The notes under the pieces are model-generated. The model had not been told where the DNA came from, did no database searches, and saw only the letters and a list, made by a program, of their open reading frames with translations. A DNA stretch of 64,000 nt. Origin: Macrothele yani. Lineage: Eukaryota; Arthropoda; Arachnida; Araneae; Macrothelidae. The position numbers and the translations under genes were made by a program. Positions 1 to 10,251 of this stretch are shown here, one piece after another (within the stretch, counting starts at the first letter, position 1; each line of letters starts with the position of its first letter). The stretch is taken from assembly GCA_039090855.1 (NCBI GenBank), contig CM077005.1, forward strand, positions 19,383,921 to 19,447,920. Direction: 5' to 3'.

Positions 1-1217
1 CCCCCTATGTCTCTTGTTCCTCCATTTAGCACTGCCCCACATTCTCTCAACTGTTTGTGTATGAACTCCTGTATCAGGATCAATAAAATTGTATTTATGA
101 TTAAGGTGGACCTCAAGTAAATTTGGTTCCTATACTTCCAATGGGAAAACTTCTGTACACATTTTCTTCACAATTAATGCGCTCCCAAGGATGAAAATTT
201 GAACATCGATTAAAATAGCTTCATTTTATAACTTGGAATACTTAATAATTTCTAAAACATAACCGTAATTATGCAACCAACATTTGTTTGTCTACTGACG
301 TCATCAAAGTACAGGTCGCGCCATCTTTTTCTAGTTTCAACACCACTAAAGGAAAAGTTATTGATTTTTAATATCATTATGGTTATGTTTTAGAAAATAT
401 TAAGTATTTCAAGTTATAATATGAAGTTAGTTTAATCGATGTTAAAATTTTCATCCTTGGTAACGCATTGATTGTGAAGAAAATGTGTACAGAAGTTTTT
501 CCATTTGAAGTATAGGAAGCAAAATTACTTGAGGTTCACCTTAACTTTAGCATGTAGGAATCCTTCTATTTCTATTCTATTTGTTTGGTAACCTTTTCAA
601 CTGTCAGAATAAATTGTGCTACCATCTGCAATGTTTTCAATAATTTTATCAAGAAGGGTACAGCCAGTTCTATTAGGAACAGTGACAACAAACGAATCTT
701 TTGTTTCTCTACATATACCACCAAACACCCACTGTTCGGGTAATACTCGACCACAATTATTTTTACGTTTAGTAAACAAACTTTCATCAATTTCCACAAT
801 GCAATCTGGTCCACCTACCTTCTTGTTTGGTTTATTCTCCATATCCAAGACACATAATTCACGCATGTAATTGTTCCAATCTATAACAGTTTTATCTGAT
901 AAATCAAGTTGCTTTTCACAAAATTTAATCGACGTCAACTCCTCGCACCAGCAGTATATGAATCTCAAAGCTGAACAAAATGGAATTCTGCTTCCCTCAA
1001 ACCAGTTGTCTTTTCTAAGTCCCACTTGCTGATCACACTGTCTTAAATTACATTTCCAAAACTTACGTTTACCGAAATACAGTTTCATGTCATGGGAATT
1101 AGTACATTTTCGTTCTTTTGGTAAAATATTTCGCTCCTGAAAAAATAAAATTGCATCTTGTTCTGTTTTTGGCAAATCCCAAATGCGCATTTTCGTAGCA
1201 CTAAAAAATGGCGTCAA
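1..1217 (-). pseudogene. Merlin/IS1016-type (ISXO2-like) DDE transposase, broken
   Basis: Read on the minus strand from an ATG at 1217. The N-terminal third has Cys/Trp residues resembling the zinc-ribbon head of ISXO2-like transposases (FWKCNLRQCDQQVGLR). The catalytic part follows with IDESLFTKRK (first Asp), TIYSDS (second Asp) and, beyond the inserted element at 101-544, TVERMWGSAKWRNKRH (Glu). A TGA at about 597 stands where the family has Trp in SDSWKGY, so it is a single nonsense mutation: the frame stays open past it. The 444-bp TTAA element then splits the frame, and removing it with one TTAA restores a continuous FLHAKVNHKYNF. The end of the gene runs off position 1. Merlin elements move by cut and paste. 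This copy cannot code for an intact enzyme. Confidence 0.88.
101..544. mobile_element. 444-bp miniature inverted-repeat element with TTAA target duplication
   Basis: Outer ends are TTAAGGTGGACCTCAAG on the left and its near-complement ending CACCTTAA at 544 on the right. The arms match for about 175 bp with scattered mismatches, around a short unique centre that includes a TGACGTCA. It lies inside the Merlin transposase frame, and deleting it plus one TTAA rejoins that frame, which proves a TTAA 4-bp duplication. TTAA duplication is typical of piggyBac-type transposition, so this is probably a non-autonomous piggyBac-like element. It has no coding capacity. Confidence 0.88.
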
Positions 1218-1381
1218 AAATCAGCAAACAAAGAATCCAAAATATAAATGCCTACGCGTGCGAACAACAAGATTGCTTCTTTATTGGCGCATTAGCACAG
1301 CTTCTGCTGCGGTGGCGTTAATACGTAAGTACCGAAAATTGCACCATTAAAAATATGTAGAAAAGCTTAATAAAATAAATT

Positions 1382-1802
1382 CTGAGTTACGATCGAAACT
1401 TCAGTATTGGCAAACCAAAGCTAAAATCAATTATTTAAAAGCTAGAAATGTACAATTTGAAAAAGCACTGCTGAAAAAAATAAAAAGATTTTCTGTTATT
1501 ACGGAGGAAAACGGTGAAAAAAGGAAACAGTGAGCAGAATATTTTCAAAAAGCATATCAGCAGAAATGGTCATACGTATCTTGTATGGAAATTCTACGAA
1601 AATTTTAAAGTGTTTTCCCGAAAATCCACGGAGAACAACTTACGAAACATCATATAGTTAAGCATTTATCTTTGGAACTCAAAAAGGTGTTCCCAGAGGT
1701 GGATGAAAAAAATCGTATATCTTCACCCAAAATTGAGCGTTTTTATTAGGAATAAATTCCTTAATAATTGTATGACTGAGTTACGATCGAAACTTCAGTA
1801 TT
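1382..1802 (+). repeat. 27-bp exact direct repeats bracketing a coding-like remnant
   Basis: Positions 1382-1408 and 1776-1802 are identical 27-mers (start CTGAGTTACGATCG). Between them the plus strand translates to a lysine-rich, protein-like stretch with a few stops (for example FPEVDEKNRISSPKIERF near 1690-1745). I do not recognise the protein. The repeats could be element ends, a long target duplication, or a duplication product. Confidence 0.5.
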
Positions 1803-1824
1803 AATATGAAAATAAAAATTAAAC

Positions 1825-1908
1825 AGTGGGCAAAAAGTTTCTCAAAAGTAAAAGTGGGCAAAAGTTCTCAAAAGTAAAAAGTGGGCAAAAAGTTCTCAAA
1901 AGTAAAAC
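1825..1908. repeat. Three-copy tandem repeat, about 28-32 bp
   Basis: Three adjacent copies of a unit reading GTGGGCAAAAAGTTCTCAAA followed by AGTAAAA, with one- or two-base length differences. No other feature is seen from here to about 2470, which is AT-rich. Confidence 0.8.
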
Positions 1909-2469
1909 AAACTCGTCATGAGAGGTACTTCGAACTGAAAAAAGTATATTCTTTTGCTTTTCTGTTACCTAAAATGTAACAATTTTTTTTCTGAAAATGA
2001 AATATAAGCACAGTTGTTAAATGCTGTAAATCATATCATACATCATCTTAACATAAACATCGGAATTTCTTTTTTATCCGGAATGTAGATCTTGTTTCTC
2101 GCTCTTTGCAGCTATCTGTATAATAACACACCACATTTGATATTTTATTTATTGCAACTAGAATAACGCGTTCACGGAATGAATTATTTTTTTTAATATT
2201 CAACACCCAGTGCCCAGCTGAAAGTTTGAAAATAACTATAAATTTAATGTACATACCTGAAAATCAAACACAAAACTTATCAACTTTCATAGCTACCTTC
2301 AGTTAAAAAATACCTTCAGTTTAAAAAAAATGGCGAAGGTTTATAGTAAACGGCAGTATGTTTTTTAAAGTACTAGCTACTTAGATAATTAATTTTATTG
2401 CGATTTGAGTTTTTACTTTAAAAAGTTTCTAACGCAAATTTTTTTTGACATTTTTTTAAATATATTTAT

Positions 2470-3279
2470 ACTTCTTTTGGAAATCGAAATACATTTTGTT
2501 GCCTTGTATTTGAAGATACTCAACATCAATGCAGTGTAAAATAGTCTGAAATATTTTATTTAAGCGTTTTCCATCAAGTCTTAGAAGTTTTACTCCCAAA
2601 AAAAAAAAGCATCACCTCGTTTACAGCGCAATTTCTCTTGAATATAATCCAAATAAATAAAAATACCTAAAGGTTTTAGTCTTCCCAAAATTCTTTCCTT
2701 TAGTCTTATAAATATAGCAGTAGCATTACATAATACAAATAGTAACACTTTAAATACCCATAATCCATTTTCCGTAATAAATGCGGTTATATGTACATAT
2801 TCAGGTGTCATTTTAACTTGCCAATAACCACTCATAAGATTTAAACCAGTAAAATATTTAGATCCCGCTAAGCTACTTAAAATTTCATCATTAGAGGTAT
2901 AAGGAATTTATCTAACTTAAAAACACTTTAATTTTCGAAAACCCGCGACTAAACGTTAGTCTCCACATTTTTTAGGTACGAGTAAACACGAACTTGACCA
3001 ACTATTAATTATCTGATGGTTCTGTTAATCCGGTTTCCAACAACTCGTCAATTTCCTAATTTAATATATAGGTCTTAATGCATAAGGTGTCCTATACGGT
3101 CTTTAACTTATTAGTTTTTCATCCAATACAAGAATAGAATGCATTGTCAAATGAGTACTGCCTAACTCCGTTATTTTTAACGCAAAATTATTCCTATATT
3201 TTAATAATAACTTCTCCAAAGAATTTCGTTGTGACTGCGAAACATGTTTCAAAGAAAATGACTTTAAGAATTCCTCATT
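2470..3279 (-). pseudogene. Ty3/Gypsy reverse transcriptase fragment (pol, 3' part)
   Basis: Minus-strand translation gives, in order, RPYRTPYALRP, EIDELLETGLTEPSD, LVPKK, GSKYFTGLNLMSGYWQVKM, AFITENGLWVFKVLLFVLCNA and FIYLDYIQEKL. These are the ordered blocks of a Gypsy reverse transcriptase. The catalytic box that should read YLDD reads YLDY, so a catalytic Asp is lost, and several stops and frame changes are present. A weaker extension (LDGKRLNKIFQ) reaches about 2470. The 5' continuation lies across the 8126-bp insertion, from 11412 upward: reading EISNE at 11406-11420 straight into EFLKSFSLKHVSQSQRN below 3280 gives an uninterrupted frame. Confidence 0.88.
3274..3279. repeat. Left 6-bp target-site duplication CTCATT
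   Basis: CTCATT here is repeated exactly at 11406-11411, directly outside the two termini of the 8126-bp element. Confidence 0.88.
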
Positions 3280-3627
3280 AGTAGTATAAAATGACGGGGA
3301 CTGCCGGAGGAGCAGCTCCTTCTAGAGAAGGAGCAAGGGGCGTGGCTTGTGGCAGAAGGATGGGGGGGGGGGCGTGGCAGATGACGCTAGTGTGTTGGGT
3401 CGATGTGCTGCCCCCTAGCGGTGCTTCTTGGAACTTTCGATGGACCTTTGAGAGATGGCAACGACCGAGTCGGGGAAAGGAGATGTGCTGCCCCTAGCGG
3501 TGCTTCTTGGAACTTTTAATGGACCTTTGAGAGATGGCAACGACCGAGTGGGGGAAAGGGGGTGTACGTTGCCCCCTAGCGGTGCTTTTTGGAACTTTTC
3601 TCGGGAGATTTATTGGACGTTGACAAA
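3280..3627 (+). repeat. Left terminal inverted repeat of the 8126-bp element
   Basis: Matches the complement of 11006-11405. It holds three tandem copies (starting near 3405, 3485, 3567) of a 75-82 bp unit with core CCCCTAGCGGTGCTTCTTGG followed by a GGACCTTTGAGAGATGGCAA segment. The GC-rich outer half contrasts with the AT-rich interior. Confidence 0.9.
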
Positions 3628-3639
3628 TTTTTAAGAAGT

Positions 3640-4740
3640 CTTTCCAATATTTATTTTTTTAATTTTCTCGGGAGATTTACTGGACTTTGTCAAATTTTTG
3701 GAGGAAGTTTTTTTGTCGTTTCCAATTTTTTTTACTCGTATCTTTTTTTTGTCCTATTTTTTCTCTCTAATTTATTTTATTAAATTTATATTTTCAGGAA
3801 TTCCCTGAGGTATTATAATTTTTATAGACGTTGCATTATTTTTTTTATTTTCTCGGGAGATTTACTGGACTTTGTCAAATTTTTGAAGGAAGTCTTTCCA
3901 ATATGTTTTTTTTTTATTAAATTTATATTTTCAGGAATTCCCTGAGGTGTTATAATTTTTATAGACGTTGCATTATTTTTTTAATTCTTATATTTTTCTT
4001 CCCTACAATTTTAATTTAGGCGAGGAAAGGCTTTGTTTGAAAAGATTTCGTTCCTGTTGATTCATGTTCCGCCATTTTAGTTTCACCACGTTGTCATTTT
4101 GTGAGCCATGTGTTTTGGGATGAGTCACAATTTTCTCTTTGACTCAGAAAATTTTGTATGACACGTGTTTTGGGATGAGTCATTATGATGAGTGACGCAT
4201 TCGTGATAGCAGACATGACATCAGCCAACGTCGTTTTCTCCTCAGCGGGGTCGGCTTTATTTATTTTTTTTATTTTCTCGGGAGATTTACTGGACTTTGT
4301 CAAATTTTTTGAAGGAAGTTTTTTCAATCGAAGCATTTCCTCAAATTTGTTTTATTAAATTTATATTTTTAGAACTCCGTGAGGTGTTATAATTTTTATA
4401 GACGTTGCATTATTTTTTTAATTCTTATATTTTTCTTCCCTACAATTTTAATTTAGACGAGGAAAGGCTTTGTTTGAAAAGATTTCGTTCCTGTTGATTC
4501 ATGTTCCGCTATCTTTTGTGAGCCATGTGTTTTGGGATGAGTCATCATTTTCTCTTTGACTCGGAAAATTTTGTATGACACGTGTTTTGGGATGAGTGAC
4601 TATGCCGGGTGACGCATATCGTGATAGCAGACATGACATCAGCCAACGCCATTTCCTCCGCGGGGTCGGCGGTTGACGTCATTTGAGATTCTGTAGCCAC
4701 ATTAAGTTCCAAGACTGATTTTTTCAATAACTTGTTCATT
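3640..4740. repeat. Subterminal tandem repeats, period about 420 bp
   Basis: The sequence TTTTCTCGGGAGATTTACTG and what follows recurs near 3664, 3850 and 4272. A block from GACGTTGCATTATTTTTTTA to a TTCATGTTCCGC end recurs at about 3829/3961-4072 and 4401-4510. A GTGAGCCATGTGTTTTGGGA block recurs near 4101 and 4518. Together these form an imperfect duplication of roughly 3845-4240 as 4266-4660. No gene is visible. Confidence 0.75.
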
Positions 4741-5356
4741 TTGCAACGAATTTATTCCTTATTTTTCCTCATAATTTCCCATTTTATATTCATAATTTTT
4801 CAACGTAACGATTTTTTTATTTTCTTTGAGGAGACTTCACGCATTTTCAACGGACGTTCCAACATAAAAACGTTTTCCAAAGTTTTGTGCTGCAGACATA
4901 ATCTTAAAACACGATTGTTTATTAACGTATTTACGTGTTTATGACATTTTTTTAACGTTGTACCTTTTTCCACCGTACAAAGCCACAATTTTTTATGCAT
5001 AGTTAAAATGTTTTTTTTTTATTTCTTCATGATTATTCAGTGAAATGTACCTTTTAATGCATTATCTTAATCTTTTTTTACTAAATGCTTGCATACTCGT
5101 TAAACTTCTCGATGTACCAACATTATTTTATTTTCTAACTAACAACTACTTTTATCGAGGCTTTATTTTTTCTGTCTATGAATAATTTTTAAGTTTATTC
5201 TCTCAAGATATGAAAATTAATTATAACGAAATCCTTTCACTTTTCTATCGCTAAGAATTTTCCTTAAAATAAGTCCTGAGCTATAGTTCGCTTTGTCTGG
5301 TTAGAGGTGATTCATCAATAGCATGTTTGTGACCAGATAAGGTTCCGTGCAGTTAC

Positions 5357-5487
5357 TGCCTGAAGCGATGACGCATGGGTGACGGGTACGTCGTGATGTC
5401 ATCCTTGTGAACTTGGAATGTCATCATACTGCTTGAAGCGATGACGCACGGTGACGGGTTTTTCGTGATGTCATCCTTGCGAACAGA
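5357..5487. repeat. Two-copy 73-bp tandem repeat
   Basis: The unit TGAAGCGATGACGCA...GTGATGTCATCCTTG starts at 5361 and again at 5434, with TGACGGGT and TGATGTCA motifs conserved. It belongs to the interior of the 8126-bp element. Confidence 0.75.
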
Positions 5488-5599
5488 TCCCAGAAGAATT
5501 TCTGAAACTGTTTCAACTTCGAACCAATGACGTTTCTTCCAATGTCGGGGGGTCAAAAAGGCATCCTGTTTGCTATAATAAAATTTCATACTTTCACCA

Positions 5600-8460
5600 A
5601 AAATCATATTCTTAAACGCGCTTTTTTTTTCATGTATAACTAAATTTTTATTGTTTACTCACCTCATCAAAGTCAATCTCATTCCTTTTCTTCATTTAGT
5701 TCGCTTTAAATTGAGATGTTTCAAAACTTCGCGTATATTTCATTCACTCAATGTCCGGTTCTCAAGTGTCTGTCCCTTCATTTTCAACTTCTGTGCATGC
5801 TGCATTTTTTCTTTAGACGTTTAGTTTCATTGACCTTTTTTTCGTTTTAATTAGGTTTTCATTATCATATTTTTTTATTCATTGTCTCAGCAGAAAAAGC
5901 TTTCATTCTGGAGACATAGCGACTAAGTCCGTACTTCCTCTAAACATTTTTATTTCACGTTTTACTAATTGTTCAGAAAAGCAGTTGTTTCCAAACTCCC
6001 ATAGTGAAAATATCGTATTCCCCTTATAGTACTTATTATATTTTTCCTTCTATTCAGTGTTATATGATTCTTCAAACTTTGGTTTATTTTTATGAAACTT
6101 CTTTTTTTTCTTAGTTTTTTTCTGATCCAGACTATCAATCTTTTCCTATCGATTTAATTACTCTTATTTTCCCATTCGACTTTACTTTTGAACAGAAATG
6201 TATCTAAAATCTTCAGATGTATTTTAGTCTACAAGGCCGATTCTTCCCTGTTTCAAATAAAGTCATGTAGGATTTTAGTGTAAATGCCCCCAAATCTTTA
6301 GAACTTACTTTTCATAGTTAGATACTAATTCCTCGAGGTTTAAATTAAAACATGAAAGAAGAGTGTTTTTACGCTCTCTCCAGTGTGTGACCTTTCCCCA
6401 AGAAATTAACTTTGAATTCCCCCTGTTTCTGTCGGAAACTGACAATCTCCTGCAACTGTTTTCACGCGTCTCTTGCTTACAGGAAAACCTCATATGGCAT
6501 GAAATCACTTTGCTTGGGAGATTAAACTAAATTCTGGTTTTGAACTTTGAATGCAAACTCAAGCTCGCAAAAGCATAGTTTTCTGAGTGAACTTAAACTG
6601 TCTAAGATGACAAAAATCTAAAACTGCTGACTCAATGGGACAGAGCGTTTGAACTTTGCCCTTCATTCTCCATTTAAGAGATCCGTCGTGAACCACTAGA
6701 AGGGAAGTAAGCAGACCCTGATTTAGTCCACTGTTTCCAAGGAAGGTAGAAAGCTAGTGTCGTAATTCAAAAGCTCTTAACTCAAGCCTCCCCAGGATTC
6801 AATTTCGGACGAACGAATACTCAGATGTCAATGCTTAGACATTGAAAAATTGCTTCAGACAAATATTTTCTTACTTAAAGTGCTTCAATTCAGAATTTGT
6901 ACCATTCATTCTGAAGCATTCTTTCTTACGATAAAATTTATATTCTTTGGAATATATTTTCAGTATATTTTTTCTAAATCAACAGAAAAAACATTCATTC
7001 TGGAGACATAGCGACCAAGTCCGTACTTCCACTAAACATCGTATTCTTAGCAAACATTTTTTCCTTTACATAGCAATTTCCTAACTCACCAGAAAAGCAG
7101 CTATTCTCAACATGTAGCTAAAATATCGAATTTCTCCAAACAAATGTAATAATTTTTTTTAAGAAAGACTTAGTTCTTTTCTCTGTATAACGACTTAATC
7201 TATTTTTCGAAAAACTGTTCTACGTTTACGTATTTTGTTTAACTTTGCTTTACACTGTACTTTTGATTTTTTTTTCTTTGTAGTACTTTTTTCCTGTTTC
7301 ATTCCAACAAACTTGTTTCTTTTCGACTCGATCACTCTCACATTTCCATACAAACTTTCCTAATATCAGAAATGTAACAAAAACTTCAGATATATTTTTT
7401 AACTTTAGAATAAGTCTCACCGACTTTTATTATCATGACATAAACTAAAATTTCATACTTTTCCCAAAAATAGTTTTCTTAATGAGTTGTTTTTACACTT
7501 TTTTCATGTATACCCAAATGCTAATTGCTAATTCACCTAGTCAAAGTCAGTATGAACACACCTAACCACATTCTTTTTTTTCCCCAATTTATTTCGCTTT
7601 ACATCGAAAATCGTCAAAACTTTGCGTTTACTTCACTCAATGATCACTCTTAACTTACCAGACATTACATGCGAAACATCTGTGTTTGCGGCATTTCCCT
7701 TCATACGTTAACTTTTGTTTCCCCTTACATTCATTTTTAAATAGGTTATCTCCATCGCATCTGTTTTTCTGATACAAAATCACACACCATTTATATAATT
7801 ACTTCAAGAACATATTAATCTTGAACATAAAGAACAGCCGATCGTATTCTAAGTATGTTTTCTCTTGATTCTCATAAAGGAACAGACAGCAAGAATATCA
7901 CACACTGAAACAAAAATCGCCAAATTGTTGCTTTCATTGAGAGGGCAATTTTTTAAATTTTAGTTTTTTATATAGTCGCAAAAATCCCATAGAATAACAT
8001 GAGAAAATCATTAACCTTACAGGAGCGTTTTCAGACATGTTAGAAATCTTAAAAGAGAAAAATATTTCACTTGAAAAGTTAAGGGGTACGTTTTTTAAAA
8101 GTTCATAATTGAGGAGGATTGCTTTTTTACAACTTCATTTTAGATAAGGTTTGCTTCGAGAAAGTTAAGTTCCGTCTAGGTTAAAAATGTTTTATTTCAT
8201 TTTACTTAGAGGATGGTTTGGGGAAAACATAGATTTGAAAAGCAGGAGAAAATCCCATAGAATAACATGGAGAAATCACTTGCCTTAAAGGAGCGTTTTC
8301 AGACATGTTTGAAATCTTAAAAGAGCGAAATATTTTCATTTGAAAAGTGACAGGGTGCGTTTTCTAAAAAGTTCATAATTGACAAGGACTGCTTCTATTT
8401 TTATTTTTTTTTAAACTTCATTTTAGATGTCTAGTTTTGAGAAAGTTAAATTTCGTCTAG
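5600..8460. repeat. AT-rich interior with degenerate long tandem duplications
   Basis: No gene recognised. A segment containing CATTCTGGAGACATAGCGAC then AAGTCCGTACTTCC occurs at about 5904 and 6992. The surroundings of 5600-5760 and 7480-7660 align loosely (both carry TCAAAGTCA and TTCGCTTTA blocks). A 268-bp unit beginning AAAATCCCATAGAATAACATG is tandem at 7981 and 8249 and runs to about 8460. The interior therefore grew by repeated duplication, or is decayed non-coding filler. Confidence 0.6.
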
Positions 8461-8879
8461 TGATAATCGAACGGAAGAAATATACATCAAGGAAAGAAAA
8501 CTGAAATTCCACACATGCAAAGAATTTGCTACGGCTGAAGGTCCCCCGAGCGAGGAGTTGTTAAACCAATGCTCGTATTAGCCATTCAAAGATAAAGGTA
8601 TCAGGACGACCAAATCCCTCGTTGTTGCCTTCTTGTAGCAAAAGAAATGGTGAACTTCACCAATCATGGTTCCATAGTATTGGAGAAACACATTAAGGTT
8701 TACGGAGCAATTAAGCCCACGCCAGTGACCTTCTTCGTTCACATACACTCACATTCAAACAGAAAAAAAAATATATATATAAATGAATGAAAAAATATTG
8801 AAATAAAATAGTCCTAAAATGGACTGTTCTGTAGTCTTGAAAAGGACTGTTTTGTAGTCCTAAAAGGACTTGGTTTTCT

Positions 8880-9173
8880 TTAAACCTCGAAATCACCATC
8901 ACACTCCATATTTTGAACAGTCTTGAGAATTTCACAAACATCAAGATCTTCAAGAATAAATCTGGGAACTGTAACTTTTGCAACTGAGCAAGCATTGGCG
9001 TAAGCAATCCCAAGTACTTTGGGTTCGATAAGTGTAAATGCCTTATCAAAGCATCTATACCACCGATCGCTTGCTGTGGAATTCATACAGTCATGACCTA
9101 GCTGATTATTTGGCATAAGAAGCACTGGAAGATGACACTCTCTACAGTAGAAAACTTTTTCTACATTTTCCAT
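8880..9173 (-). CDS. 97-residue protein with CxxC...HxC zinc-like motif (ORF or displaced 3' half of the PC4-like gene)
   Basis: Starts at an ATG whose first bases overlap the end of the PC4-like frame: that frame stops at 9161 and this one starts at 9173. It reads MENVEKVFYCRECHLPV, then LMPNNQLGHDCMNS, giving CRECx(13)HDC, a plausible zinc-binding cluster, followed by an acidic C-terminus ending at 8880. Either the two frames are one gene split by a frameshift, or they are two overlapping genes, or a programmed frameshift joins them. Low-complexity AT-rich DNA follows below 8870. I do not recognise the family. It shows no stops for its whole length, unlike most DNA around it, which argues for fairly recent constraint. 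Confidence 0.6.
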   Translation of the reverse strand: MENVEKVFYCRECHLPVLLMPNNQLGHDCMNSTASDRWYRCFDKAFTLIEPKVLGIAYANACSVAKVTVPRFILEDLDVCEILKTVQNMECDGDFEV

Positions 9174-9790
9174 AATGGTAGTGTAGCTCTTACCACTTCC
9201 ACGAGAACGTCTTTCAGTTTTTGAATGTCTGCGGAAAAAGTAGCCAAAGTTCCTTGATGTTGTAACACGGCATTTTGGAAGGTGGATCCAAACTGTAATT
9301 TTTTTACACTGATCCAAAGCTTTTTGCATGCATCTTTCAGAGTTTCAAATTGGTCACATGTTAATGACACTGATGCTCGATTCAACATAAACGAATCATC
9401 AGTCAGAACGTGAAGTTGTTGAAAATGGTAAGCAATTTCACGAGGGGAAGGGAAACAGTTCATCATCAATTCCTTGTTGAAAACCGCGATTTCATTACTT
9501 CCATCATACATATAGCAGTTTTCCATAAATTCCTTAAATGTTTTAGCTGACATGGTGACTCCGTACTTGGAAGGAAACAGTTTTTCCTTTTTCACAACAT
9601 AACTTCGAATGTGTACTCTCACAGTGCCTGTGAAATCAGACACTTTTGCTAACTTATTTCCACCCAAGGAAACATGATGTGGAGGAAGGCTTTCTAATGA
9701 GATGCCTGATTCAGCATGAGACTCAGGCTTTGTAGGAACACACACCTTCTTTGTAGCAGTAGCAGAGGAAACTTCGGCAGATCGCTTCAT
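9161..9790 (-). CDS. PC4-domain (transcriptional coactivator p15-like) protein carried by the element
   Basis: About 209 residues from ATG at 9790. An in-frame ATG at 9859 also exists, but the residues between are low-quality, so I chose MKRSAEVSS. A Ser/Lys/Thr-rich tail (residues 1-35) precedes a PC4-like fold at about 40-92: VSLGGNKLAKVSDFTGTVRV, then HIRSYVVKKEKLFPSKYGVT, then MSAKTFKEFMENC. The order matches the PC4 pattern (G..+.V.V..F.G...V.IR.Y, then LfPsK.G..ls...f..). A later SVSLTCDQFETLKDAC (about 143-158) looks like a second, partial copy of the domain's last strand and helix. PC4 proteins bind single-stranded DNA and act in transcription and replication. In a mobile element it could serve as an ssDNA-binding or transcription factor (inference). 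The frame runs into the zinc-motif ORF at 9161-9173. A CRE/E-box repeat array lies 100-450 bp upstream. Confidence 0.7.
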   Translation of the reverse strand: MKRSAEVSSATATKKVCVPTKPESHAESGISLESLPPHHVSLGGNKLAKVSDFTGTVRVHIRSYVVKKEKLFPSKYGVTMSAKTFKEFMENCYMYDGSNEIAVFNKELMMNCFPSPREIAYHFQQLHVLTDDSFMLNRASVSLTCDQFETLKDACKKLWISVKKLQFGSTFQNAVLQHQGTLATFSADIQKLKDVLVEVVRATLPLWKM

Positions 9791-9896
9791 GTTCAAGGCA
9801 GTTCGATGAGTAACACAGTTCACGGTAGGTTGTAGCGATGATATTCCGTACGATAACACAACGTGTGAGCAGTTCGATGATTGAGAACAGAATAGT

Positions 9897-10245
9897 GAGC
9901 TGATTTGTCCTCAAGCAAAACTGATAAGAGATTTGCGCATGTGCGTCTGCTTGATGACGTCAGTCCTCCACGTGAAAAAATCATGACGTCAGATACACCC
10001 AACGTCTCCCTGACCGACGCCATCTTGAATCACCACGTGCTCCAGCACAGCAGAATGACGGGAAGGAGCTGATTTGTCCTCAGACGATAAGAGACTTGAG
10101 CATGTGTGTCTGCTTGATGACGTCAGTCCTCCACGTGGAAATATCATGACGTCAGATACACCCAACGTCTCCCTGACCGGCACCATCTTGGATCGCCACG
10201 TGCTCCAACATATATCAGCTCGCAAAACGCTTGGGGTGACGTCAC
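9897..10245. promoter_or_regulatory. Duplicated 169-bp array with five CRE and four E-box palindromes
   Basis: A unit starting GAGCTGATTTGTCCTCA occurs at 9897 and 10066. Exact TGACGTCA (full CRE) lies at 9955, 9984, 10118, 10147 and 10237, and exact CACGTG at 9969, 10034, 10132 and 10197. The array is immediately upstream of the minus-strand PC4-like gene, so it is a likely enhancer/promoter for it. Factor identity (ATF/CREB, bHLH) is inferred from motif only. Confidence 0.6.
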
Positions 10246-10251
10246 GGAATA

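Noticed and set aside
9723..10225. Several short minus-strand frames upstream of the PC4-like gene
   Set aside because: They arise from the 169-bp repeat and its CRE/E-box palindromes, with no domain-like sequence.
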